Positions 8,439 to 17,961 of a stretch of 64,000 nt of DNA are shown here, piece by piece. The notes beneath the pieces are model-generated. The model had not been told where the DNA came from and made no database searches. It saw nothing but the letters and a program-made list of their open reading frames with translations. Source of the stretch: Salinibacter pepae (GTDB lineage: Bacteria > Bacteroidota > Rhodothermia > Rhodothermales > Salinibacteraceae). The first letter of the stretch is position 1; every line of letters starts with the position of its first letter. The position numbers and the translations under genes are program-made. The stretch spans positions 186,001 to 250,000 of the forward strand of contig NZ_CAMTTE010000001.1 of assembly GCF_947077775.1 (NCBI RefSeq), written 5' to 3'.

Positions 8439-9368
8439 GTGTTGCGTCGCCCCCCGCCGCTTTCGCCCGGTGCCCCCATTGCGGTCGTGGCGCCGGCCAG
8501 CCCGCCGCGCTCCGCGGAGACCTACCAGGCCGGACTGGACCGTCTCCGCACCACCTACGACGTCCGGCAGGCCTGGACGGCCGGCCCGGAACGAGGCTAC
8601 CTCGCCGCCCCGGATGCCGAGCGCGTCGCTGCCCTTCATCGTGCCATATCAGACCCAGAAATTCACGCCATCGTGTGCGTCCGGGGCGGGTATGGGTGCC
8701 TCCGCCTTCTGCCCGAGATCGACTGGGCCCTCGCCCGCCAACACCCCACCCTGCTGGTGGGCTACAGCGACGTGACGGCCCTTCACCTCGCGTTCTACAC
8801 GAAGGCAAACTGGGCGGGGCTCTCCGCCCCCGTGGTCACCGAGTGGCCCCGGGCCGACGACGCCACCCTCGCCTCGTTTCGGGGCTGGGCCGCAGGCCAA
8901 ACGCCGGGCTTCGTGGAGGCGTTCGACGCCTCCCCGACCGCCCTCGTGCCCGGAACGGCGGTCGGGCCGCTGCTCGGCGGCAACGTGGCGGTCCTGACGC
9001 GCCTTCTGGGCACCCCGTTCGCCCCCGGCTTTGAGGGGGCCATCCTCGTGCTTGAAGAAGTGGCGGAGGCCCCATACCGGGTCGACCGCATGTTCACCCA
9101 CCTCCAGCAGGCCGGCGTCCTGGATGCCGTGGCCGGCGTCGTCCTCGGCACCTTTACGACGGGGCCCTCAGGTTCCGACACCCCCACACAGTCCCTCGAA
9201 GAGGTGTTTCGGGACCACCTGGCCGACCGCCCCTACCCCGTCGTGCAGGGCCTGCCCTACGGCCACCACCTGCCTCGCTGCTCCCTCCCAATTGGCGTTC
9301 CGGTACGGCTGCACGCCACGTCCGCCCACGTTTCGCTCGCCGCGCAGGCCCCCCTCGTGGATCTGTAA
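8439..9368 (+). CDS. ldcA: LD-carboxypeptidase (peptidase family S66)
   Basis: A 309-residue serine peptidase that trims the terminal D-Ala from murein tetrapeptides during peptidoglycan recycling. The nucleophile is Ser110 in GYSDVTALH. The Glu of the triad lies in LVLEEVAEAPYRVDRM (about 206) and the His at about 276 in GLPYGHHLPRCSLPIG. The N-terminal VAPASPPR and CVRGGYGCLRLLPEID stretches are family-typical. The start codon is GTG at 8439, giving the normal short N-terminus; no ATG fits. It may be cotranscribed with the LapA-like gene 44 bases upstream. Confidence 0.9.
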   Translation: MLRRPPPLSPGAPIAVVAPASPPRSAETYQAGLDRLRTTYDVRQAWTAGPERGYLAAPDAERVAALHRAISDPEIHAIVCVRGGYGCLRLLPEIDWALARQHPTLLVGYSDVTALHLAFYTKANWAGLSAPVVTEWPRADDATLASFRGWAAGQTPGFVEAFDASPTALVPGTAVGPLLGGNVAVLTRLLGTPFAPGFEGAILVLEEVAEAPYRVDRMFTHLQQAGVLDAVAGVVLGTFTTGPSGSDTPTQSLEEVFRDHLADRPYPVVQGLPYGHHLPRCSLPIGVPVRLHATSAHVSLAAQAPLVDL

Positions 9369-9557
9369 CCTGCAGGGAACGAGGGCGGGACGTGAGGGCG
9401 TGAAATCGGAACTTTCGTCGTGCCCGCCCGAACAATGGGAACCATATTAGAAAAGTGTCACCCGAAACGCCGCTGCCGCTTCCGGCCGTGGCGTTCCTTT
9501 TTTGGCAGGGGTGGCGCTTTTGCATTCGCGTATCCCCGTACCAATGGACCCAGCAGC

Positions 9558-10037
9558 ATGGCTGACGACGAGACCGTTTACATGACCGAGGAGGGCCTCG
9601 AGGAATTGAAGGAGGAGCTCCACCAGCTCAAGACGGAGGAGCGCTCCCGCATCGCCGACGAAATCGCCGAGGCCCGGGCCAAGGGCGACCTGTCCGAAAA
9701 CGCCGAGTACGACGCCGCGAAGGAGGAGCAGGGAAAGCTCGAGGCCCGCATCAAGCAAATCGAAGACACCATCGCGCGGGCCCGCATCGTGGACGAGTCC
9801 ACCGTCGACGACAGCAAAGCCTACATCCTGTCCGACGTGACCGTCGAGAACCTAGACACCGGTGACGAACAGACGTTCACGCTCGTCTCGGAGGAAGAGG
9901 CCAACATTTCCGAAAATAAGATCTCCGTGGACAGCCCCATCGGCGAAGGCCTGCTGGCCCAGGAAGAGGGCGACGAGGTCTCCATCGACGTGCCGGCCGG
10001 CACCGTCCACTTCAAGATCAAAGACATTTCCCGATAG
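9558..10037 (+). CDS. greA: transcription elongation factor GreA
   Basis: A 159-residue GreA. An N-terminal antiparallel coiled coil (residues about 1-75) carries the acidic tip segment [18 protein letters not shown], which enters the RNA polymerase secondary channel to stimulate cleavage of backtracked RNA. The C-terminal FKBP-like domain (about 80-159) ends in [10 protein letters not shown]. The start is the ATG at 9558 ([17 protein letters not shown]); longer frames upstream are not family-like. The protein is very acidic, as expected for a halophile. The 189-base leader has an A+T-rich patch near 9440-9455 that could hold the promoter. Confidence 0.96.
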   Translation: MADDETVYMTEEGLEELKEELHQLKTEERSRIADEIAEARAKGDLSENAEYDAAKEEQGKLEARIKQIEDTIARARIVDESTVDDSKAYILSDVTVENLDTGDEQTFTLVSEEEANISENKISVDSPIGEGLLAQEEGDEVSIDVPAGTVHFKIKDISR

Positions 10038-10092
10038 GTCCACTCCCGGTAGGTCCCCCCCATCGGCTCTCCCGAGTGTCGATTCCCGCCCC

Positions 10093-11139
10093 ATGTCCCC
10101 CATCGATCTTCGGAGCGATACCGTCACGCGCCCCTCGGAGGGCATGCGCTCGGCCATGTACGAGGCCGAGGTCGGCGACGATGTCTACGGTGAGGACCCG
10201 ACCGTGAACCGACTCCAGGAGCGGGTGGCGGATCGGTTGGGAAAAGAGGCGGCGCTGTTTGTCCCGTCCGGCACGATGGCGAACCAGATCTGCCTCCACG
10301 TCCTCACCACCCCGGGGGAGGAGGTAATTCTCGAGCGTGGAAGCCATGTCTTCAACTACGAGACCGGAGCGGCCGGGCTCCTCTCGGGCGTTCAGCTGCA
10401 CCCGCTCCCGGGCACCCGCGGCCGACTCAAGCCCTCTCAGGTAGAGGCGGCCGTGCGCCCGGAAGCGGACGTGATGCCCCGAACCCGGGTCCTGTCGATC
10501 GAAAACACCGCCAACAAGGCGGGCGGGGTGGTGTACTCGCTGGACCGGGTTCAGGCCCTCGCGGCGGTGGCCCGCGAGCACGACCTCGCGGTGCACCTGG
10601 ACGGGGCGCGGCTCTGGAACGCGGCCGCCGCCCTCGAAGTGGCGGAGGAGAGGCTGGCCGCCCCTGCCGACATCACCTGGGTCGCCCTGTCGAAGGGACT
10701 GGGCGCACCGGTCGGCTCGGTCGTGGCCGGATCAGCGCCCCTCATCGACGAGGCCCGCCGGACGCGGAAGCAGTTCGGGGGCGGCATGCGGCAGGCCGGT
10801 CTCCTCGCTGCGGCCGGGCTCTACGCCCTCGACCATCACCGTCCCAACCTGGCCCGGGACCACGAAAAGGCCCGGCGGCTCGCGAACGGGATCGCCGAGT
10901 GCCCGCCGTTCTCCATCGACCCCGCAATGGTAGACACCAATATCGTGATGTTCGGGGTCCCCGGCGACACCGCCGAAGAGGTCGTGACGCACCTTCGCGA
11001 CCAGGGCGTTCTGGTGAAGGCCTTCGGGCCGTCCACCATTCGCGCAACCACCCACCGCGATGTCTCGATGGAGGCCGTTGAGCAGGCGGTGGACGTGCTC
11101 CACGCCTACGCCGACCGGGCCCCCGTGCCCACGTCGTGA
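10093..11139 (+). CDS. ltaE: low-specificity L-threonine aldolase
   Basis: A 348-residue PLP enzyme of the threonine aldolase family, cleaving threonine or allo-threonine to glycine and acetaldehyde. The N-terminus [15 protein letters not shown], the glycine-rich [16 protein letters not shown], and the PLP-binding Lys201 in [13 protein letters not shown] are diagnostic; LDGAR near 169-173 binds the cofactor pyridine. The start is the ATG at 10093, 55 bases after greA. It converges with the pyridoxamine-oxidase-like gene, whose stop is 25 bases away. Confidence 0.93.
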   Translation: MSPIDLRSDTVTRPSEGMRSAMYEAEVGDDVYGEDPTVNRLQERVADRLGKEAALFVPSGTMANQICLHVLTTPGEEVILERGSHVFNYETGAAGLLSGVQLHPLPGTRGRLKPSQVEAAVRPEADVMPRTRVLSIENTANKAGGVVYSLDRVQALAAVAREHDLAVHLDGARLWNAAAALEVAEERLAAPADITWVALSKGLGAPVGSVVAGSAPLIDEARRTRKQFGGGMRQAGLLAAAGLYALDHHRPNLARDHEKARRLANGIAECPPFSIDPAMVDTNIVMFGVPGDTAEEVVTHLRDQGVLVKAFGPSTIRATTHRDVSMEAVEQAVDVLHAYADRAPVPTS

Positions 11140-11164
11140 TCGTGAGCCGTAAGAAGCCCTCGTC

Positions 11165-11770
11165 TTAGGGCACGACCCAGGTCGCCTCCACCTCGTTCGA
11201 CGCGTACTCGAATCGGGCGCGGTAGTGACCGTCCGGATGGAGGTGCAGCCACTCCACGCGATCAATCACCGTTCGGAGGGCGGCAAAGTACTGCCGGCCG
11301 CCCGCCACATCGTCGTCGGTGATCGGGTCGCTCTTTACCGCCGGGTCGAGCTTGTCGTCCGGCTCGTCGATGGGCGTGCCGGGCGCCGTGGGGCGCGGAT
11401 ACACCGACAGGGATCCGGGAGACTGCGACTCCCACAGGGCCGCCGCCACGTCGTCGTCCACGTGAACGGTGGCCGTCCCGTAGAGGCGAATCTGCTCCAG
11501 GGACTCCGTGTCCCACGCGTGCCACGCGATGCGGTCGTTCTCGCGGAGGGCCGCCACCTTTCGCGACCGGCGGTCCGAATGGAACTGGAGCGCACGCGCA
11601 CCGGCGTCCGCCGTGCGGAGCACTACCGTGCGGAGGTCCGGCGTCTCTTCGTGGACCGTGCCGAACGTAAGCTGGCGGTACGGGTGCCCCGGGTCCTCGG
11701 CGGCGGTCTCGAGGGCGTCCCAGACGTGGTCGTGAACGGTGGCGAGGTCGGTGTATCGGGGGATGGACAT
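11165..11770 (-). CDS. pyridoxamine 5'-phosphate oxidase-like FMN-binding protein
   Basis: A 201-residue split-barrel flavoprotein. The stretch TVVLRTADAGARALQFHSDRR followed by SRKVAAL is the FMN-phosphate binding pattern of the PNPOx-like family, and AWHAWD and IRLYGTATV continue the barrel. The C-terminus VEWLHLHPDGHYRARFEY resembles the dimerisation end of PdxH-like proteins. It lacks the full PdxH C-terminal signature, so it may reduce or oxidise another substrate. Encoded just downstream (67 bases) of the fumarylacetoacetase-fold gene on the same strand. Confidence 0.8.
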   Translation of the reverse strand: MSIPRYTDLATVHDHVWDALETAAEDPGHPYRQLTFGTVHEETPDLRTVVLRTADAGARALQFHSDRRSRKVAALRENDRIAWHAWDTESLEQIRLYGTATVHVDDDVAAALWESQSPGSLSVYPRPTAPGTPIDEPDDKLDPAVKSDPITDDDVAGGRQYFAALRTVIDRVEWLHLHPDGHYRARFEYASNEVEATWVVP

Positions 11771-11837
11771 ACGTAGGAACCTAGGTGGGGTGTATCGAGA
11801 CAGATGAGAAGGGGGCGTCGGACGGCAGGCCTCACTC

Positions 11838-12500
11838 TCACCCGGACCGCCCGACCGATACGCTCAGGGGGTCGAGCCCCGTCGCGGAGGCGTGCAGCCG
11901 ATCGCCGTCCTGCACAGGCCCCACCCCAGACGGGGTGCCGGTGTATAGCAGGTCCCCCGGCGACAGGGTAAAAATGCGGGAGCAGTAGTGGACGAGCTCC
12001 CGTACCGGAAAGATCTGGTGTCGGGTACTGGCCTCCTGACGCGTCTCGTCGTTCACCGTCAGTCGGAGGGTCAGGTCCTGCACATCGTCCACAGCCTCCG
12101 CGGGCTGGATGGGCCCCAGGGGAGCGAACGTGTCAAACCCCTTCGCCACCGACCAGGGATGGCGCCGCTCTTTGGCCTCCGCCTGCAGGTCACGCGCCGT
12201 CATGTCGAGCCCCACGGCGTAACCGGCGACGTGGTCGAGCGCCGCCGACCGGGGGATGTTTTTGCCCTCCGTCCCAACAACTGCCACCAATTCGATCTCG
12301 TGGTGGACGTCTTGGGACTGCGGGGGCAACCGCACTGCACCCCCCGACCGGACGAGGGCCGACGCCGGCTTCAGAAACACCATCGGCTCGTCGGGAACGG
12401 CCCGGTCCATCTCGGCGGCGTGGTCGGCGTAGTTGCGGCCGATGCAGAGAAGCTTGCCGACGGATGCCGGCGGGGAACGGTCGGGCAGGGAGATCTTCAT
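11838..12500 (-). CDS. fumarylacetoacetate hydrolase-family protein
   Basis: A 220-residue FAH-fold enzyme of the single-domain size seen in acylpyruvases and 2-hydroxyhepta-2,4-diene-1,7-dioate isomerases. Metal-binding and catalytic elements are GRNYADHAAEM near the N-terminus, HHEIELVAVVG with the paired acidic ligands, GLDMTARDLQ, KGFDTFAPLGP and TGTPSGVGPVQDGD. It probably acts on oxaloacetate or acylpyruvate-type keto acids in the cytoplasm; the exact substrate is not determinable. The start ATG 12500 gives the usual short N-terminus. Confidence 0.87.
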   Translation of the reverse strand: MKISLPDRSPPASVGKLLCIGRNYADHAAEMDRAVPDEPMVFLKPASALVRSGGAVRLPPQSQDVHHEIELVAVVGTEGKNIPRSAALDHVAGYAVGLDMTARDLQAEAKERRHPWSVAKGFDTFAPLGPIQPAEAVDDVQDLTLRLTVNDETRQEASTRHQIFPVRELVHYCSRIFTLSPGDLLYTGTPSGVGPVQDGDRLHASATGLDPLSVSVGRSG

Positions 12501-12635
12501 GCGAAACGGAAGGGGTCGTGAATGATGATCGGGAACGGATGGCCAGGCATTGCGTGGCTAGGCCTCGGCATTCACTCGAAATCCGGTCACTCTCGCGTCG
12601 GTAGCCAACCCGGCGCCCCAAAGCAGAGACGCCTT

Positions 12636-13043
12636 ATGTACGCAGTTGTTGACGTTAAAGACAAACAGTTCAAGGTCCAGGAGGGCGACACCTTGTATGT
12701 CCCCTACCATTCGGACGCGACCGCCGGCCAGGAGTTGACCCTGGATCGGGTGCTTCTCGTGTCCGACGGCGACGGGGATGTCACCCTCGGGACACCAACC
12801 GTTGCGGACGCCACCGCCACCGCCCGCGTGCTGGAGCACGTAAAGGGCGACAAGGTCATCGTGTTCAAGAAGAAACGGCGCAAACGGTACCGCGTTAAGC
12901 GAGGACACCGGCAGCAGTACACCCAGATTGAGATTGAGTCGTTGAACGCGACCGGCGCCGCGTCCTCCGACGGCGAAGAGGCTGCCGAAACGTCGGACGC
13001 GGAGGCCGATGCGGACGCGGAGGCCGAACCGGCCGAGGCGTAA
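12636..13043 (+). CDS. rplU: 50S ribosomal protein L21 with acidic C-terminal extension
   Basis: 135 residues. The start is the ATG at 12636 (MYAVVDVKDKQFKVQEGD), the canonical L21 N-terminus. The core ends near residue 107 with KKKRRKRYRVKRGHRQQYTQIEI. A tail of about 28 residues rich in Ala, Asp and Glu follows and is not part of usual L21. Such acidic tails are common in salt-in halophiles. It is followed 50 bases later by rpmA, the standard rplU-rpmA pair, and the unit ends in a strong hairpin terminator. Confidence 0.96.
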   Translation: MYAVVDVKDKQFKVQEGDTLYVPYHSDATAGQELTLDRVLLVSDGDGDVTLGTPTVADATATARVLEHVKGDKVIVFKKKRRKRYRVKRGHRQQYTQIEIESLNATGAASSDGEEAAETSDAEADADAEAEPAEA

Positions 13044-13093
13044 CCCCCCTTTCCCTTGCATCCATTTGTTGAACCAACCCCCACGAGGTTGTC

Positions 13094-13354
13094 ATGGCAC
13101 ACAAAAAAGCCATGGGGTCAACGGAAAACACCCGTGACTCCAATCCCAGCTATCTTGGCGTAAAGTCGTACGGTGGCGAGCACGTGCACGCGGGCAGCAT
13201 CATTGTGCGCCAGCGCGGCACCAAGTTCCACCCCGGCCACAATGTGGGCCGCGGCAGCGACGATACGCTTTTCGCGAAGGACCACGGCGTCGTCAAGTTC
13301 GCCCGGAGTGGCGGCGACCGCAAGTACGTTCATGTGGTTCCGGAGGAGGCGTAG
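13094..13354 (+). CDS. rpmA: 50S ribosomal protein L27
   Basis: 86 residues. The N-terminus [17 protein letters not shown] retains the basic arm that reaches toward the peptidyl transferase centre, without the cleavable leader found in Firmicutes. [19 protein letters not shown] and [14 protein letters not shown] are the conserved core. Second gene of the rplU-rpmA operon. Confidence 0.97.
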   Translation: MAHKKAMGSTENTRDSNPSYLGVKSYGGEHVHAGSIIVRQRGTKFHPGHNVGRGSDDTLFAKDHGVVKFARSGGDRKYVHVVPEEA

Positions 13355-13382
13355 GCCCTCTTCTACCATTCTGCCCCGCAAG

Positions 13383-13417
13383 AAGCTCCTCTCGCCCCGG
13401 TGCGGCAGGGGCTTTTT
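13383..13417 (+). terminator. Rho-independent terminator after rplU-rpmA
   Basis: AAGCTCCT (13383-13390) pairs with AGGGGCTT (13407-13414), including one G-U pair, and an inner GCC/GGC pair lies in the loop. A T run ends at 13417. It begins 28 bases after the rpmA stop and is the clearest intrinsic terminator in the window. Confidence 0.8.
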
Positions 13418-13457
13418 GCATGTGGGGCTCCTTTGCGTTTAGTGCTTCCGCCCTGTC

Positions 13458-14699
13458 ATGTCGACCCCACCCATTCCCTCCGCGTACCGCTTCCCGGACG
13501 AGCCCGACGCGGTGGAGTTTCGGTCCTTTACCCACGGCCTGCAGCCCCAGCGGGTGCCCCACATGATGGAGCAGTTTACGGAGGACTGGCGCCAGCGTGG
13601 GGTGGACGCCTGGAACGAGGTCCCCAACCACTGGCGCCCCGACGCGGACGAGACGGTTGGCTGGTGGACACTGCCGACCTACCTCGGCGACGAATTCGTC
13701 GCTCCCCTGCTGGGCGCACCGCCAGAAACCTGCATTCTGCAGCCGAGCGTGCACTGGACGGTCCAATGCCTCCTCTCTAGCCCCGAGGGGGCCGCCCGCG
13801 GGACCGAAGTGGTCGTTCCCGAGACCGCCTTTCCCTCCGTCCTGCACAGCGTGCAGCGGTGGAGTGACCTCCGCGACCTCACCCCACACGTCGTTGCGCC
13901 CACCGGCGACCACCGCGTCGACCGCTCGGCTCTGCTCGACGCCATCGGCCCCGACACCGCCCTCGTGGCCCTCAGCCACGTCGGGTTCACGACCGGGGCC
14001 TGCCTCCCGGATTCGTTTCTGCAATCGGTTGCGGAACGTGCCCGACGCCACGACGCGCTGTTTCTGCTGGACGGCTACCACGCCGCCGCCACCCGCCCGA
14101 TCGACGTGACGCAGCTCGGCTGTGACCTCTACGTCGGGGGCCTGCTGAAGGAGGCGTCCGGCTCGGCGGGAAACACGTTTCTGTACCTCCGGGACGGATT
14201 GGAGCTTACCCCGCGGCTCACCGGCTGGTTCGGGAACGCGGCGCCCTTCGAGTTTCGCACCGAGCCGAGCCCGCACCCCGACGTGCGCCGTCGGTTTTTG
14301 GGGGGGACCACCCCCGTGGCCCCCATGTACCACGCCGTCGAGGGCGTTCGGCTGCTGCTCGACCTGGGGCTGGAGGCCGTCCGTGACCACTCGCTTGCGC
14401 TGACCGACCGTGCCATCGAGCGGGCCGACGCCCTCGACATCCCGCTGCGCTCCCCCCGCGCCCCCAGCGAACGGAGCGCGATGGTGCTTTTGGAAGTGCC
14501 GGAGGCCGAGCGCCTCGCGGCCCACCTCAAGCAGCAGCACGTCTACAGCGACAGTCGCCGCAACGAGGTTCTCCGCATGGCCCCGTTCGTCTGGAATACT
14601 CGGGACGAGATCGACCGGGCCTTCCACCTAATCGGCGACGCCCTCGACACGGGCGCCTACCGCTCCCGCTCCGTAGACGCGGCCGGCCCCGTCACGTAG
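13458..14699 (+). CDS. kynureninase-like PLP-dependent enzyme (aminotransferase class V fold)
   Basis: 413 residues with the kynureninase layout: N-terminal FRSFTHGLQPQRVPHMM, central LLDGYHAAATRPIDV (cofactor Asp), GGLLKEASGSAGNTFLYL with the putative PLP Lys, GWFGNAAPFEF in place of the usual GWFGH segment, and C-terminal SDSRRNEVLRMAPFVWNTRDE. Kynureninase cleaves kynurenine to anthranilate and alanine. The His after GWFG is replaced by Asn, and no tryptophan-degradation genes are nearby, so the substrate is uncertain. The last 8 bases overlap the convergent MtfA-like gene. Confidence 0.75.
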   Translation: MSTPPIPSAYRFPDEPDAVEFRSFTHGLQPQRVPHMMEQFTEDWRQRGVDAWNEVPNHWRPDADETVGWWTLPTYLGDEFVAPLLGAPPETCILQPSVHWTVQCLLSSPEGAARGTEVVVPETAFPSVLHSVQRWSDLRDLTPHVVAPTGDHRVDRSALLDAIGPDTALVALSHVGFTTGACLPDSFLQSVAERARRHDALFLLDGYHAAATRPIDVTQLGCDLYVGGLLKEASGSAGNTFLYLRDGLELTPRLTGWFGNAAPFEFRTEPSPHPDVRRRFLGGTTPVAPMYHAVEGVRLLLDLGLEAVRDHSLALTDRAIERADALDIPLRSPRAPSERSAMVLLEVPEAERLAAHLKQQHVYSDSRRNEVLRMAPFVWNTRDEIDRAFHLIGDALDTGAYRSRSVDAAGPVT

Positions 14700-15603
14700 G
14701 GCCCGGCTGCATCTCGGCCCCCACCGCCGCGTCGCCCGTCGTGCCGGTGCGGGGATCAATGCGAAAGAACGAGACCAGGGCGCGGAAGAGCTCGCCGTGC
14801 TGGCGGGCCATCGGGGCCGGCTGCTCGAAGAAATGCTCCACCGCCACGGCAAAGAACTCCGAGGGGGCCTCCGCCCCGTACGGCCGCAGCAAGGATCGCC
14901 CCTGCCGAATCCGTCGCATCTCCGCCCGCACCAGCGCCTGCCAGTCGGGGGCCGACCCCGGATCGACGAGGGAGGGCACCCCGTCCGCCCCCTCGTTGTC
15001 AAGGTCGAAGAGGTGGGCCAGCTCGTGAAGGACCACGTTGTTGCCATCGCCCGGGTGCTCCCAGCTGCGCCGCACCGCGGCAACCGTGAGAATGACGGGG
15101 CCCTGCTGATGGGCCATGCCGTCGTAGCGGGCCGTGATGTTTCCGTGATAGGTCTCGTCGAACCGATCCGGGTAGAACAGCACCGATCGGCTCCCCGGGA
15201 GCTCCCAGGCGGGCCGCCCGTGCAGCAGCGTGGCGATGCCCGCGGCGACGCTGAGCCGCAGCGCATCGGTCACCGTCACCCCCTGGACCCCTTCGAAGGA
15301 ATACTCGTCAAGGACAAACTGCACATCGCGCCCAAACCGGACCCGGCCCGCCGCGTCCAGTTTTTGGTAGAGGGGGACTCGGTCACGAAGCCATCGGCCG
15401 TGCTCGGGGACGAGGTCCGTCTGGGCCACCCGCCAGCGCCGCCAGGGACGACGGAGCCCCACCGCCAGCACCACGACCGCCGGGAGGAGGCCCAGCGCAG
15501 GCCCCACCGGGGTGGCCTCGTGCCCGACCACCGCCCCTCCACCGCCGAGGAGCAGGGCCAGAAGCCCCGTCGTGAGTATGGAGGAGCGTCGGACAATGCG
15601 CAT
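14692..15603 (-). CDS. MtfA-like zinc metallopeptidase
   Basis: About 303 residues from the ATG at 15603; an alternative ATG at 15648 would add 15 basic residues. Two N-terminal hydrophobic segments anchor the protein. The catalytic region has HELAHLFDLDNEGADG (HExxH) and a downstream SEFFAVAVEHFFEQP that supplies the third zinc ligand, matching MtfA/DUF980 peptidases. In E. coli MtfA binds the repressor Mlc and cleaves peptides; here the membrane anchors suggest a different placement. Its stop overlaps the end of the kynureninase-like gene by 8 bases (tail to tail). Confidence 0.85.
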   Translation of the reverse strand: MRIVRRSSILTTGLLALLLGGGGAVVGHEATPVGPALGLLPAVVVLAVGLRRPWRRWRVAQTDLVPEHGRWLRDRVPLYQKLDAAGRVRFGRDVQFVLDEYSFEGVQGVTVTDALRLSVAAGIATLLHGRPAWELPGSRSVLFYPDRFDETYHGNITARYDGMAHQQGPVILTVAAVRRSWEHPGDGNNVVLHELAHLFDLDNEGADGVPSLVDPGSAPDWQALVRAEMRRIRQGRSLLRPYGAEAPSEFFAVAVEHFFEQPAPMARQHGELFRALVSFFRIDPRTGTTGDAAVGAEMQPGPT

Positions 15604-15852
15604 GGGGCAAAGAGAGCGCTTGCGGGCAGTGAGCGCCCGTTGAGGCATCGGCGTGTGCGAAGAATTGTTGCAACGCACAGCACCGGCTGGTGTGCCTGCG
15701 ACCCGCAGCCCGCCCCTCGTTCGTTGCCGTGGCCATCCGGTCCACAACGCGAACAATCTGTTACGGAGCAAGGTACAGTGCAGGAGTCTTCGGTCCCTTG
15801 ATCAAAACCGCCTCGCGGAACACTTCTTCCTCACCAACCCCCTCACGTCTCC

Positions 15853-17928
15853 ATGGGCGCGATGAACACGCTCCGGCAGAACACCGGAGTGATTCTCTGG
15901 ATTCTTGTTCTTTCATTCGGGATTATCTGGACCCTCCAGGACTCCGATGTCTTTTCGGCCATGAACCAGACGACCCGGAACGTGGCCACGGTCAACGGCA
16001 ATCCGATTCAGAATGAGGATTACCAGCGCATCCTGAAACGTCAGCGCCAGCGGTTTCAGCAACAGATGGGCGGCGACATGAACCCCCAGATGGAGAGCCG
16101 CGTGCGGGAGCGGGCCTACAACCAGGTCGTCAACCAGGAGCTCCTGCAGCAGGAAATGAAGCGGTTGGGGATTTCGGTGACCGATTCGGAAGTGGAGGCA
16201 ATGGTGTTCGGCGAGAACCCACACCCCGTCATCCGCCGCCAGTTCGCGGACTCGACCGGGCAAATCAACTATCAGTTGCTGCAAAACATGGCCTCCAACC
16301 CCGAGGCCCGCACCCAGTGGATCAAGCTTGAGGAGTTCCTCCGGCGGCAGCGGCGACAGCAGAAAATGAGCTCCCTCGTCCAATCGACGATCCAGGTATC
16401 GGAGGCGGACATCAAAGACTACTACCGCCGCCAGAATTCGTCTGCCTCGGCCCAGTACGTCGCCCTTCGCTACGCTCGTGTCCCGGACGACTCGATTACG
16501 GTCACCGAGTCCGACCTCCGTGACTACTACGACAACAACCGCGAAGCATACAAGCGCGAAAAGACGGTCACCCTGCAGTACGCGACGACCACTAAGGAGG
16601 CCACGGCGGAGGACTCCTCCGGGATTGCCGGCGACCTGGCCGGCCTGCGAGCAGACTTCGCCACGACCGAAAACGACTCTCTCTTTCTGCTTAACAACGC
16701 GTCGGACCAGGACTTTTCGAGCGCGTACCGCACCCCGGACCAGATGAATGCCCGCGTCGCCGACTCGGTGTACGCGTCCCCCGAGCCCGGACGGATCGTC
16801 GGCCCTGTCTTCGGGGGCGGCCAGGCCCACCTCCTCAAGGTTCGGGACACGCGCCCCGCCGAGAACGACTTCCTCCACGCCCGCCACATCCTGTTGAAGA
16901 CCGACCAGGCAGACTCCGGGGTGGCCGGTCGATTGCGGGCAATTCGGGACAGCCTCGAGTCGGGGGCCGCTTCCTTTGCGGAAATGGCCCGCCGGTACTC
17001 CGACGACGGCTCGGCGTCGGACGGGGGCGACCTCGGCTGGTTTGCTCGCGGCAGCATGGTGGACGCTTTTGAGGACGCCGCGTTTGGGGCCGAGCCCGGG
17101 ACGCTCGTCGGCCCCGTCCAGTCCGAATTTGGCTACCACCTCATTCGGGTCGAGGCCCGTGCCTCTCAGGCCGTTCAGGTGGCTGACCTGGCCTACAACT
17201 TGAGCCCAAGCCGGGCGACCCTCTCCGACAAGGAGAGCCAGCTGGGCGATCTCGCCTACTTCGCCGAGGAGGAGGGCGCCTTCGAAGAAGAGGCGCGGCG
17301 CCTGGGCCTGTCGGTGCAGGAGGTTCAGGTGGAGACCGATCAGTCCTCCGTTCCCGGCATCGGCCAGAGTGCCGCCCTGTCTCAATTCCTGGAGTCCGCC
17401 TCCAACGGCGCGATCAGCGACGTCATCGAGCTGAGCGACAAGTTCGTGGTCGCCGAGGTCACGAATGTCACCCCGGAGGGCTACCGCTCGTTCAGCGAGG
17501 TCAAGTCGCAGATCCGGCCGCAGGTGGAGCTTCAGAAGAAGCGCGCGGTGCAGACGCGGCGCATGGAACGGGCCCTTGCCCAGAACACCTTCGAGGCCCT
17601 GCCGGAGGCCCTCGGCACGGAGCTCCGCACGCAGTCGGACCTCACCTACTCCACCAGCACCGTCCCCGGGCTCGGTCAGGAGCCGCAGTTCGTCGGTACC
17701 GTCTTTGGGCTCGACGAGGCCGAATCCTCCGGGGTGGTGGCGGGCAAGAACGCGGCCTTCGTCGTAAAGACCACCCAGAAAGCCACCCCGCCCCCGCTGA
17801 CGGATCAGAAGCGCAAGCAACTGCGCCAGCGGCTGCTCAAGCAACGCCGCCAGGAGGTGTCGTCCAATTGGATCGCCGCCCTCAAGGAGGACGCCACGAT
17901 CAAGGACAACCGCAGCCAGTTGCGGTAG
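15853..17928 (+). CDS. PpiD-like membrane-anchored peptidyl-prolyl isomerase/foldase
   Basis: 691 residues. An N-terminal membrane anchor (about 8-27) is followed by a SurA-N-like helical chaperone region (VNGNPIQNEDYQRILKRQ; ERAYNQVVNQELLQQEMKRL). A parvulin domain lies at about 340-435 with ARHILLKT, SFAEMARRYSDDGSASDGGD and LGWF motifs ending in GYHLIRVE, and a long C-terminal SurA-like region follows. This is the PpiD arrangement, used for folding of exported envelope proteins on the periplasmic face. A second ATG 9 bases in is possible. A 249-base divergent region separates it from the MtfA-like gene. Confidence 0.9.
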   Translation: MGAMNTLRQNTGVILWILVLSFGIIWTLQDSDVFSAMNQTTRNVATVNGNPIQNEDYQRILKRQRQRFQQQMGGDMNPQMESRVRERAYNQVVNQELLQQEMKRLGISVTDSEVEAMVFGENPHPVIRRQFADSTGQINYQLLQNMASNPEARTQWIKLEEFLRRQRRQQKMSSLVQSTIQVSEADIKDYYRRQNSSASAQYVALRYARVPDDSITVTESDLRDYYDNNREAYKREKTVTLQYATTTKEATAEDSSGIAGDLAGLRADFATTENDSLFLLNNASDQDFSSAYRTPDQMNARVADSVYASPEPGRIVGPVFGGGQAHLLKVRDTRPAENDFLHARHILLKTDQADSGVAGRLRAIRDSLESGAASFAEMARRYSDDGSASDGGDLGWFARGSMVDAFEDAAFGAEPGTLVGPVQSEFGYHLIRVEARASQAVQVADLAYNLSPSRATLSDKESQLGDLAYFAEEEGAFEEEARRLGLSVQEVQVETDQSSVPGIGQSAALSQFLESASNGAISDVIELSDKFVVAEVTNVTPEGYRSFSEVKSQIRPQVELQKKRAVQTRRMERALAQNTFEALPEALGTELRTQSDLTYSTSTVPGLGQEPQFVGTVFGLDEAESSGVVAGKNAAFVVKTTQKATPPPLTDQKRKQLRQRLLKQRRQEVSSNWIAALKEDATIKDNRSQLR

Positions 17929-17961
17929 GCACTGCGCCGCACGGGACGGGGAACGGAGCGA

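Noticed and set aside
13293-14627. 444-codon antisense frame over rpmA end and the kynureninase-like gene
   Set aside because: It runs through the terminator and opposes two supported genes.
15913-17844. 643-codon open frame antisense to the PpiD-like gene
   Set aside because: High-GC DNA leaves long frames open on the opposite strand; the encoded protein is Gly/Arg/Leu-rich with no motif, while the plus strand has a complete foldase.
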